DNA from: Allantophomopsis cytisporea
Taxonomy: Eukaryota; Ascomycota; Leotiomycetes; Phacidiales; Phacidiaceae
DNA: 64,000 nucleotides
Direction of reading: 5' to 3'
NCBI GenBank assembly: GCA_024752435.1
Contig: CP103026.1
Location: 682,001-746,000 of the forward strand
The notes below the pieces were generated by a model that did no database searches, had not been told where the DNA came from, and saw nothing but the letters and a program-made list of their open reading frames with translations. Position numbers and translations under genes: made by a program. Positions 21,582-32,328 of the stretch are shown here, one piece after another; position 1 is the first letter of the stretch, and each line of letters starts with the position of its first letter.

Positions 21582-22205
21582 TGTGGAGAATCTCTATCGA
21601 GCCCATTGAACAGTTATAGACATTCTGCTATCCACAGCTATGCACATGGGGTGGTGTTGCGTGGTGTTCTTATTTTGTTTTTGTGGCTATTGTTGATGTT
21701 GGATGGATTAGCAGCATCGAGTCGATAAACAATTTAGGCCCATGCGTTGCTTTCTTCGTCATCTTCGATTGCGGCCTCTAATCTGTTGGCGGCGCGCTAG
21801 GCTGTTATACATGCTTCCCCGGATTCCATTTACGCCATGGTACGTGCTACTGTGCTACTCCTACATGATGTAGCAGAGGCTCCATCAACACCACAATTTT
21901 CTATCGTGCAATAAGATAAAATACCAACCTGCCTTATGCTGCGTATATATTCAAGAATGTCATACAATCAACGTTCTTTTGCATGTATGCTTTCATGCTG
22001 GTCAATTCACCTAAATTCAATCCTTACAACTACTGCGTGTTTCTTTGTCAATGAGTATATCTGCTCGTTGCTTTGACATCTCAAATCTGCACAAGAACAA
22101 ATGAATCTCGATATCGTCTTATCTACCCATCCTAACCCCACTAACAATGACACCAGAGATAGTAATACAGCAAATGTCACCTAGCCTACTCACAGCCTGG
22201 ATGAT
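21582..22205. other. Spacer upstream of Rad17 gene
   Basis: Probable Rad17 promoter near 21582-21800, then AT-rich sequence without a supported gene. Confidence 0.6.
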
Positions 22206-22870
22206 ATTGTACCAGAGAACTTGATCAAGATAACTGAATTCGATGTCTTCTCCAACTTCCCTCCAGAAGTACGATCCAAGATCTGGAACTTTGCACTGCC
22301 TAGTCTCCGCATTTCTCCTATACACGTTGATCGAAATCGTGTTGAGATGAGTGTTTCTCAGACAAGATACAGACTTTGTTCTCGTAAGTGTTTAATATCC
22401 TCCGGCACCTAACCTTTGATAGTTCCACGTTCTAGCTAACTTCAAAAGGAGCGCCAAAAGATCCAATTCCTCGACTAGGTGACTTTGATCCACCGTGCGT
22501 CACTACCTCTTCTCTTCACTTTAGTCGTGAGGCACGCCAGCAAGCTCTTGAACGCTAGAAGATCCACAATTTTTTTAAAAATCACACCAGACGCTGGCTT
22601 TAAAGATTTTTTGTGATCTCGAGATTGACTGCTTCCACTTCCCTACACATCCAGATTCTCGCCGAACCCAAAGAAACACGAACGATATGAATAGATAGGT
22701 TAATTATGGGTTAACATCCAACGCAACGCCTATTTCAGTGACCAACATAGTATACATCAGACCACCCCAAAAACGGTCCTTTAATGTATGGTCAACTCAG
22801 TCTTCAGGAGTTGGTTTTTGTGACTAGTGAGCAAATTGATGAAGAGTCCATAGAGTTGGAATTTATGGAT
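22206..22870 (+). pseudogene. Decayed 2EXR-type gene
   Basis: The stretch 22233-22325 reads FDVFSNFPPEVRSKIWNFAL, the hallmark opening of the fungal 2EXR domain. A GTAAGT donor follows at about 22385. Further on, HFSREARQQALER then a stop matches the usual CRESR..AL motif, and 22583-22660 gives FCDLEIDCFHFP, similar to the next strand pair. A tail LQELVFVTSEQIDEESIELE (from about 22802) also fits. The pieces lie in different frames with stops between them, and no good ATG precedes the first. I read it as a relic. The 2EXR domain occurs in large fungal families of unknown role. An intact, heavily spliced gene is less likely. Confidence 0.6.
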
Positions 22871-24017
22871 TTCATCAGAGGCCACATGAGATTAATCTAT
22901 CAGGTCTTAGGGGTCCTCTGAAATTGCAAACCTCTGAACAATCGAAGAGATCCAAATCCTTCATGTCATCACGGGACTCCAAACTCACAATAACGATACA
23001 TTTAAGGAGGGGCTCAAAATTCCCGTGATCAAGTATAAGTACTTGGTTACAAGCGAAAAGGTCAGGTGGGAAGTGGGATGAACACATATATCCTGCCATA
23101 TGCTTCAACTCGGAATCTGGGCGCAAGAATGAATTGCAAGAATGAAAGTCCCTGTATCATACTAGATCATAGCCCCAATTCAGTGACCTGGAGGCAAGTA
23201 TTGTACAGGGTACCATGAATAGATACTACGCACTTGTGTTCACATGATCATGTTACAAAATGATTAACACAACACAATCTGAAAGCAGTTAGTAAGAAGA
23301 ATTAGGTAATCAAGAGAGCCTGACAGCTAGATCTCTCCTCTTTGACCACAAAGCCCCCTTCCCGACCCCTTCCTTCCGGTTCGCCGCAAGGGAAAGGTTT
23401 CAGGCCTCCTTCCCAGCCCTGTTTCATCTCCCAGGATTACCCGAACCAAAACCGCCAGCCGCCCGAAACAAGCCTGATTGACATTTCCCTCTCCCTGGAT
23501 GTATCTTATCTGGATTGGGAAAAGTCAATGATATTGGCTGCGTTATCTGCAAAGTCGTTTGACTTCCTACTAAGCTGGCGCACATGCAATGCAGGGCAGC
23601 GTACCTGAGCTAGGACGAGTGGTGAATAGAGATTAGATGATTGAGATTCAAGAGCTACATCCTTGCAAACAGTGCACCGTGAAACGTCCAGACTAGAAGC
23701 CAATTCTCTCCATACCAATTGCTGAAGCGTAGTCATGCCTTCATATTCAAATATGTAATTATTGACAAGTTCGCACTCTTTATGAACAACCAAGTCCAAA
23801 CATCATCATAAGCAACCACTATGTACTAACCTCTCATTCCCGAATATGAACGCCCTATAGTATATGCCAGAAGTGAAGTAGACAAAAAGTCAACAAGAAA
23901 GAACCAATCCCATCAGAACCGCCACCAGCAAAAGAAATGGAAAAAGACCACCGCTATGTACATACATACAATCCAGTCCTCAAATTTACACAAAGAGAGA
24001 AGATAGAAAGAAACAAA
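22871..24017. other. Spacer with a GC-richer patch
   Basis: No supported gene. The patch at 23345-23480 is C/G-rich and Pro/Gln-coding in one frame, unlike its AT-rich surroundings. The last 100 bases are likely the amylase 3' UTR. Confidence 0.5.
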
Positions 24018-26297
24018 CTACTGCCAGCTCGAGCTCTCAGTAGCCGCCGACGCAGGAACAGTGAGCGTGTGATTCGGATCCGCCTCCCAGGTAACCGTGC
24101 CGTCGCTCGCGACATTAATGAATTTGTACTGCACCACAGTACCAGGCGCGAGACCGACCGTGCCCTGCCACAAAGGATTGGACGAGGTATACGACGATGC
24201 AGAAAGCTCCACTGCATCGGCTGTATCCCAAGAGCCAAGGGCAGCGACAGAGCCTGAGATTTTGATTGTCTCACCGTAGGTAGTGGTGACGGTTTCGTCG
24301 AAGACTATGGCGACTGAGTTTGTGCCTTTGAGAAAGTCAGTGTCAGTTTGATTTTGAGGGTTCCCGACGGTACAGGGTGAGATCTGTCATCTCTGGTAGA
24401 GGATTTTACTGACATGGGGTTGCTGAAGAGAGATTGCGGAATGAGATTTTTTTTTTCTTTTGAAGATCGTTGTAAAGGAAGACAAGATTGTGATTCTTGT
24501 GATCGAGACGCATTTTTGAGATGCGAGGGGTGGTGGGAAGGTGAGGAGTGTATTGGACGATCACGAGAGCTGTAAGGGGCTGTTATGTCTAACCTGTGCA
24601 GAGACCGCTTCCGGAAAGCGCAGAAGTTATGTAGAAGACCCTTGGGAGACCACTTGCCATGGACACTGCGAGACTTCCATCCGAGGCGACAGTGTATGTT
24701 GTGCAGGTGAGAACTTCCGTGACGGATTTCCCGCTGGTGAAACCAGTCTCGGCAGAGGTGAGGGTGAGTGTGTATGAGGAACCGGAGGCGCCGAGATTGC
24801 TATGGACAGATACTATCTGGTTTCCAGTGTTGCCCTTGCGGATGACGATGGTACTGCTGTCGGAGTAGGTGACATCGGCGTTATAGGTTACGTAGCCATC
24901 GTCGTTGTCGATAGCATGGTTGCGGATGGCATTGATGGCACCGATGAATCCATAAAGGGTGCTTGAGGTGCTGTAGCTCGAGGTCCATAGTGCTTCTCTA
25001 TCATTGGGGACAGATCCACCTGAGAAATGTTGCTCTTGGCCATAGTAGATAATAGGAATACCATCCATGAGTATGGTGAATGCAATGGCATTCTTAGCCA
25101 GCGAAATATCCGACGTATATGATGGGAAACGTGGATTATCGTGATTCTCCAAAAAGGAACCAAGAAGAGTTACATCGGAGCAGTCGTTTTGCATCTCAGC
25201 AAGTCCATTGACGAGGTTACTTATGCTACCGCTGGTGGACTCAAAGGCTTGCGTAACCCAATAGTATCTATTTTGGTCAATTGATTGCGTAACACAACGA
25301 AGATCGATAAACTCACACGGGATAATTGAGCAAACCGCTCATGTAATCCTGGTACGGACAGACATAGGTAGGATCCCCATTGAAGACTTCACCCAAAATG
25401 TGAACTCCAGCAGCTGACTGAAAAGGTGGGAAGAAGGCATGATCCACCTGTTGAGCACTGTCAACCCTCAGACCATCAATTGTATAGTCTGCAACGAGAT
25501 CCGTGATCCACGAGTTCCAAACGGATGAGACGTTGCTATCTTCGGTGCGAAGATCTGGTAGAGAGACAATGTTATCACCTTCCCAGCATACGAGAATGGA
25601 GTTGGCGTTGTTGTAATCAATAGTGCATGGGTCATGGTAGTACGATTCCTGATGTTGATCAGTCTGGGAACTTCTGTGGGACCATTGATACAAACCTCGT
25701 CAAAAGGATTGAAAACACTGTAGTCCACACAAGTTTGACAGCCAGCATATCCCATATGATTGGTGACTACGTCGACCATAAGGTACTGCGTGCCAGATTA
25801 GTAAATTTTCCGACGGATCTGCCCGATGGATCTAAGACCAACTGTCTTACCATTCCTCTATCGTGAAGTGCGGCGGACAGGGACACAAGATCCGAGGCCG
25901 CACCAAAGTTTGTGTTGACCGAGTAAATATCCTGTGCCCAGTAGCCATGGTATGCCTCGCCATCATCAGTCTCTTGAGGTAAATTTTCGACGATTGGAGA
26001 AATCCAAATCTATAAAGTTATTAGTTCTCTAGTGTTTTCAAGCAAACAAAACATGTGCGTAGATCTTACAGCGGTGAAACCCATATTCTGAATATAATCC
26101 AATTTGTTGATAATTCCTTGCCACGTACCACCACAGTATAGGTTGGTGTCACATGAAGCGGAAGTAGAGCCGTCCGTCAAAGCAAATCTATCCGTGACTA
26201 TCTGGTAGATGGATTTCGAGCGCCATTCTGCAGGTGACAAGGCTGCAGCAAGGGTAGCACATGAGACCGTGCTCAGGAATGTGGTTGAGAACATCAT
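24018..26297 (-). CDS. Secreted GH13 alpha-amylase with C-terminal CBM20
   Basis: Six exons: 26070-26297, 25851-26009, 25696-25785, 25317-25648, 24594-25267, 24018-24325, giving 596 residues. All joins keep phase; the first four introns are 47-65 bp, the last 268 bp. ATG codons at 26297/26294 open a signal peptide ending near the CATLAAA region. GH13 signatures are complete: VDVVTNHMG, GLRVDSAQ (nucleophile Asp), LGEVFNGD (acid/base Glu) and FLENHDNPRF (stabiliser Asp). The last exon is a CBM20 starch-binding module (VAIVFDETVTTTYGE, LGSWDTADAVELSA, PNHTLTVP) ending ESSSWQ. The enzyme should hydrolyse internal alpha-1,4 bonds in starch outside the cell, with CBM20 binding raw granules. The linker between modules is almost absent in this model, so the long last intron may hide a small exon. 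Confidence 0.92.
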
Positions 26298-27730
26298 GAT
26301 GCCAAAAAGAGATGAGATAAACAAGATAGCAAGTGACAATTAGGTAAACAAAAGAGTTTATCTTAATATCGAAAGGCCGTGTTGAGAGTTGAAGCTATGA
26401 CTATGCAAGCGGACTTGATAACCAAGAGCGGCGAAACTGAAAAAAGAAGAAAGTGAAGTTAGCAGATCCTCAATAGAGGAAAAAGAAATGATTGTGATGT
26501 TTGCATTCTTCACGGAAGTTCGAGGTGACTATATACTTGTGAAAAGAATTGAGCCAAGTGAATGATGTAGAGAAGTGAACCATGGAAGTGAGTGAAGGGC
26601 ACGAAGCTCTCTCACGCGTAGACCATGTTCGCACTTCGGCGATACTCTTGAACCACAACTTAGCCATTGCACATGGCATAATATCCATAAATGCAAGTAA
26701 GCCAGACAGGATTGTTTTTCCAGGTATGCGATTTGCCTCAGCATCACATTCTAGAAAAACTATTATGTTTCGTCGTCTTTGTACGCCCAAAGCTCACCCT
26801 TTCATCGTTGATGGAAGTCGGTGTGGCATCCCAAAGTGGAACCCAGCTCCTCCTTGCATTTTACCCTCGGCGACATAATGACAATAAGTGTACATCAACA
26901 CACGACCAGTCAGAATCTTTTTCGGCCGTCATCCGACACATATTACACCCCTCAAAGAAACATACGCGTGTGCGAGAAGGGTATGAGGGGGGGAATTTTC
27001 GTTGCCGTAGAAAATGTGCCTGGCGCTCGGATGCTGAGCAGGGCATAGAGCGCCATCTTGAAATCTCACATGCAGGCACGGAGACATGGTCGCTGTCGTC
27101 TGGCTGTATAGAGCGACAGATGTATCAATTCTCGCCAGTTAAGAAGTTCCGATCCTAACAAGTGCAAAAAGTATGATGTAAATTACAAGTGAGGGTGTGG
27201 ATGCGTGTGTGGAATAATTGAAGGAGATAGGGCGGAGGTCACTGAGTCGTGACTTGGTTTTCAAGGTATGACCCTACCTCAAGAGAAGGAGAGGGTCTTC
27301 TGTCCTATGTACATTGGAGGGAACTTGTAAGAGAGAGAGAAACAAAAAAACAAAATAAAACATAATCAAAAAATGTGGAGAATCTAATTCATATTTTCTT
27401 CTTCTTCTTCTTCTGAATGATGAGTGGGTACATTACTGGTACTTGAGAAGGCGGCGGTATGTATGTATGTAGAACTAGAGGGGACTTGGGGGGTTGGTGG
27501 AGATACTGCAAGGACAGGTAAGTAAGTGAGATGTTTTTTTCTTCCCTCATGCACACGCACGCCATATGCACCCGAGGTCATCATACAGTTCCTTTTCTGC
27601 CAGCGAAGCCACCCACGCGGACATGCATTTGCGGGGAAGAAGATCATAAGGAAGTGCAGGTAGAGCGGGAAGTGCAGGCTAGATGCAAGAAATGGGCGGC
27701 GCATCCGCAGGAATGCGGTCAAGGAGGTGG

Positions 27731-27800
27731 AAAGACAAAAAGAGACAAAAAGAGACAAAAAGAGACAAGAGGGACAAGAGGGACAAGAGAGACAAGAGAG
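27731..27800. repeat. 10-bp tandem repeat AGACAAAAAG/GGACAAGAGG
   Basis: Seven units of a 10-mer that drifts from AGACAAAAAG to GGACAAGAGG and AGACAAGAGA. Fully purine-rich except one C per unit. Confidence 0.9.
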
Positions 27801-29056
27801 TGATGATGACCAAGGTGATGAATGACGGAAGGGTATTGGGTGGAGTAGAGAATAATGGCAGGTATTTGGTAGATAACACCTTGTTAGATTCATTATGATA
27901 TAATACAATACTATGTACTCGCCAAAGAACTGGAATGTGGGTAGAGTGATACGTACATAAACAATAGAAGGGAATGCACATTCGGTCCTTTGTTTCAAGA
28001 TCCGCGGCGTGATAGACTTTTTTTTTCCTGGGTAATTTCTTGGTCGGAAGTACAATACTGCGCAGTCGATGATAGGAAAGCGAGAGATGCAAAAATGTAG
28101 ACAAATCAAACAATGTATAGCGATGACATTGTTCGTCAATTCTTTTGTGCATACGAAGGTACGCACATATATATACATGTTTGTAAATATGTACATATGT
28201 ACATATGTACATACATACACACATACATATGCATCCATAAGCAGATAGGCATTACGAGAATTCAACATGTTGATATGGAGATGGAAGTGGTTAAGATAAA
28301 GAAGTATAATGAGCTTCATATATGGACATTTTGGACCAGAACAGCCCGAAACAGCAAGTGAACAATGCAACGCTTAACGATTAACCTTCCGGACTTTTCA
28401 TGCTTAAATGGCAGTCGGGGTCCCATGAAAGAGCGAGGTGGAGCGTGAACAACTGCGAACAAACATGAACAGGATGGGAGCAGAGCAGGGTGCAAATATG
28501 ATACGGACAAGGTATGAACCGGGGAGGCCTGTACTTTGTCTCACGGAAACAGGATCCAGAGGGACAAGAATGTGGGGATGCATCCTAGTAGTGGTAGTAA
28601 TAGTCGTCGTCAGTACATGGATGAGTGTCGAGGAGGGTATTGTAGACAGCCAGCAGTAGTACTCTCTCTCGGTATCTGTCTCTATCTGCACCTAGCTATC
28701 TTCTTTATGAGTCGTATACTGCCCAGGAGATGAGGAAACCGAAAAGAATCCAAGTCACGATGATGTACAATACCTACCATCGCATAAATAACCTGCAGCA
28801 GAAAAGGACAACGTGACATGTCAATTTGTAGGGACGTACAGCAATCAATCCATGTTGTAGTTCCGCACTTTTGACTTTGTTTTCTCCGATGTTATACTAC
28901 AGTAATCTCTACCTACAGAAATGACATGTATTAAGTCCACCGGTTCATGTGTTATAAGGGTCCATGGACAATTGTAGATATCGGGTGGCTGTAGACAGGA
29001 AAAACAGTTCATCTCATGAGTGATTGTAATCAATGATGATTAAATTTAATTGATTA

Positions 29057-29085
29057 TAATTAATTAATTAATTAATTAATTAATT
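29057..29085. repeat. TTAA/TAAT microsatellite
   Basis: Seven tandem TAAT units flanked by similar AT-rich sequence. Confidence 0.9.
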
Positions 29086-29491
29086 GCTGACTTACTACAT
29101 TGCAACATGACTACATTATCATTTCTACTGAATCTACACAGTGTGACTCTCAGAGGCACCCACGCACCCCCGCACCCCACTGTGAATATCCACACTAAGC
29201 CCGTCTGGTGCAAGTTTCCAGCTCGCACTTGCAACACATACCAACCCCACAGCCTACAATTGGCCCTTATCGGTCGTGTGCCTTCGCTGATGTGAACATA
29301 TTACCCATAAAAGAAACCTTTCGAGGTCGATCATCACGATCATCTCGATCAGAAATATGTATGGAGCAATTGTTTATTACCCCACAACCCACACAGCTTA
29401 AGTCAAGCACACCTCTCCACCTCTCCATCCATGCAATCACCGGAGCCGGACAGTCCTCGCCGAGTCAAGCGAAGCGACCATACAAGTCAAG

Positions 29492-29540
29492 TCTCATGGT
29501 ACATCTCATGGTACATCTCATGGTACATCTCATGGTACAT
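29492..29540. repeat. Four perfect 12-bp repeats TCTCATGGTACA
   Basis: Four identical head-to-tail copies. They keep frame and encode a four-residue repeat (MVHL) in one frame, but no surrounding gene supports translation. Confidence 0.95.
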
Positions 29541-29712
29541 GGCCAGTATGATACTGCCAGCAGCAAAAAATGCCAGCAGGGACAGAGACCCATAGATCAT
29601 AGAGCCAACAGACCACATGTTCAATCACTCATCCAGGGGGGGTTCCGATCTTACAGCAAAAGGCCCGACTGTATCGGGAGTTCTGCATCAGGAAAGCATC
29701 CAGAAAGACGGC

Positions 29713-29749
29713 CATCAGCATCAGCACCAGCACCAGCACCAGCACCAGC
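29713..29749. repeat. CAGCAC hexamer repeat
   Basis: Tandem CATCAG/CACCAG units, about six copies. Confidence 0.9.
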
Positions 29750-30068
29750 TTACTATAGAGTGATGGACTTATTAAGTCAATCAAGGTACAGGGTATGTAT
29801 CCCGTAGCTGACATGACATGCTCCGACCATTCGGCACAGGGTAATGAGCATGTTCTGCACGGTGTACTGGACGCGGTGCCTGCCTTACCACCACGGAGGG
29901 AAGTGAGAGCACGTGCTGTGTGATAGGCTGTGCGGTGTACGGACCTCAATATAAGTAAGCATAAGCATAATGAAGCGAAAGCCGTGGTCATGGCTGGTGG
30001 GACAAGTGAAGCACGCGCGGTGGAAATATACAAGGTAATATGAAAACATGTAATACAAAGGTCGTCAT

Positions 30069-30120
30069 AAGTAATCTAAGTAATCTAAGTAATCTAAGTA
30101 ATATAAATAATCTAAGTACT
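30069..30120. repeat. 9-bp tandem repeat AAGTAATCT
   Basis: Five to six copies of AAGTAATCT with one variant (AAGTAATAT). Confidence 0.9.
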
Positions 30121-30720
30121 AAAAGCAATATCAGTACTGTACGCAATATAAGCAATGTCCACGCGCAGCTGTCTGTGATGCTTGGGAGGCGTCAAGCCTC
30201 ATCAACTGTTACCAAATCTCTCGTACAGCTGCACGAAATACCTGCACAATCTACGCAGCAATATAGAATTAACATTTCTCTTCGAGTAACACAGCGATAT
30301 ACGAAGTACCCCATCACCAAACAACAACAACAACAACAACAGCCCAATCATGCTCCAAGACTCATAAGCAGTAATGCTTCATATTCAGCCTATTTCATCC
30401 TCAGCCTTACTGGCCGACAGATCCTAACGTCGTAAATACTCTACACATGTATGTTCACTGCATGCACATATGTAAGTAACTAACTCAACCAGCACGGAGT
30501 CCCCAGCACCTTATCCCCGCCAAGCAATGTCACGAGCACGAGGCAGGCAAGGATCACATGTATTGACGATCATAAATCCACGCCCCCAGTAACAAAAGAC
30601 TAGGGCCCCAGTCGGCACGAACAAACCAACAAACCAACCCCAACACCATTCCCCCCCGGCACCGTTCCCCCCCTCATAACTGAACAACCACAACCCTCCC
30701 GGGATCTCTCGTAGGTGGGA

Positions 30721-30744
30721 TTTTTTTTTTTAAAAAAAAAAAAA
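30721..30744. repeat. T11-A13 palindrome
   Basis: Eleven T followed directly by thirteen A, a perfect homopolymer inverted repeat without spacer, between G/C-rich flanks. Confidence 0.9.
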
Positions 30745-30962
30745 GGAACCAAAAAACCCAAAAAACAACTGGCTGGAAGGGAAAGAGCGCGGAGGACGAC
30801 ATGCCGCTCTGCCCTCATGTCTAGTTCCCACTAGTTCCCGTGGTCAATAGCTTCGGCTGACACTTCTGACAGCATTCGACCTCGGCAGTGGGCTACGACG
30901 TAAATGAATGGCAGAGCGTCTAGATGGGCCATGCTTGCGTACGTGTTTGCTGCCGATGCTAC

Positions 30963-31018
30963 GCAGCACAGCGCAGCGCAGCACAGCACAGCACAGCACA
31001 GCACAGCAAAGCACAGCA
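30963..31018. repeat. CAGCA pentamer repeat
   Basis: About ten tandem GCACA/GCGCA units, purely 5-bp in period, therefore not frame-neutral. Confidence 0.9.
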
Positions 31019-32328
31019 TGTACATACAGACGGAGGAAAAGCAACGAAGAAGAGCGAGAGGTGAGCGCGACGGAAGGATGCAGAGGGGCCAACGACGTTG
31101 CATGCGGAGCAACGAGTTCAGAATACAAACGAAGACGAAAAGGAATTTTTTTGGGGAGAGGGTTTTTTTTTTGGTCTCCTTCGGCGCTGCTGCACGTCAC
31201 GGTAGATAGATAAATACGATAACGATGCTATATGCCATGCGTGAATCGGCGTGACAATCTAATGGAGCTTGAGCTTGCCTTTGAGCTTAATTTCTATAAT
31301 GTCGAGCTCAGCTTCGGACTTCAGGCGGGGGAGCGGCCGGACAGGAACGCATGTCCGACGGACGGCCACGCTTTGGAAAGCAGGTAGGCAGGTAGGCAGG
31401 CGGGCTCGTGGGCTCGTGGCTACGATAGAATATGGAATAAGACAGTAGATGTGGGCCAAGTATAGGGAGCACGAAATGTTGTCTGTAGATATTTCTCAGC
31501 CGAGTCCAAGGCCTGCTTTCTGCTCTGTCTCTGAAATGCCTTGCCTTGCCCTGTCGTGGTGCCTTGGCTCTCGGTGCTATAACAGCCGTACCTGCCAGTT
31601 TTGCACTCGGCAATAGGTCTCAACCAGCGCGGCACAAGATCTTTCCTTCACGATGGAGTCTTAGCTCAGCTTAGATTTTGATACCCTGCCATGGTGGGTG
31701 CGAGATCAATCTGAAAGGATAAGTGGGTGGTGGGCTCACGCACTATGGCATAAGAGGCTTCAAGAGTATGCGCATAAATACATCAACATATGAAACAGAA
31801 GTGAGATGGAGAGTCAGAGGTCAGTCAGATACATGTTCCTTGTAAATAAATTTTTGTTTATTGTCGAACTACCCATGTCCCATAGCCATACCCGTTGCCC
31901 ACACCCGCAACCCGGCGCCCAATTCTGTCCAGAAGAGGCAATGAGCAAGATAAAGGCAGATTCGCAGAAGAGTGGGGTGAAATAGAAGAGATGAGCAACA
32001 CCCCGATTAAGCCAGGCCGAGCCAGGCCGAGCTAAACAAGCCAAACAAGCCAAACAAGCCATAAAACAGTATGGAAGAAAGCAACCCAAAACTTCCCCGT
32101 AATCCTACATTTGTCCGTTTTCAAATAGAGAGTGAAAAAATAGAGATGTAACATAAATATCAACGCCGTGGTATCATGCCATCTCCAAAAGAAATATTGA
32201 AGTAATTGGTCCTACTCCATTCCGACGACTGCCCTCACTGATGTCTCCGGCCCGAATCTTTTCTCGCATTGCGCGTCCCGTGCTTTTACCCGCCGATAAA
32301 CGAGGTAGTGACACTCAGGATGTACGAA

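Larger units (their letters stand above)
26298..32328. other. 6-kb gene-free spacer dense in minisatellites
   Basis: The left end should contain the amylase promoter. No frame between 26300 and 32300 has protein-like sequence; the long open frame at 27384-28370 is low complexity. The region carries at least nine unrelated tandem repeats, most listed separately, plus GTACATAT repeats (28188-28232), CAA triplets (30318-30341), GGTAGGCA repeats (31381-31418) and AAACAAGCC repeats (32009-32061). Confidence 0.6.

Noticed and set aside
26298..26339. Upstream start for the amylase
   Set aside because: The frame extends to 26339 but that codon is TTG; the first ATG pair is at 26297/26294 and opens a good signal peptide.
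27384..28370. 328-codon open frame on minus strand
   Set aside because: Built from minisatellites and TATG/GTAC repeats; composition (Cys, His, Tyr, Leu) is not protein-like.
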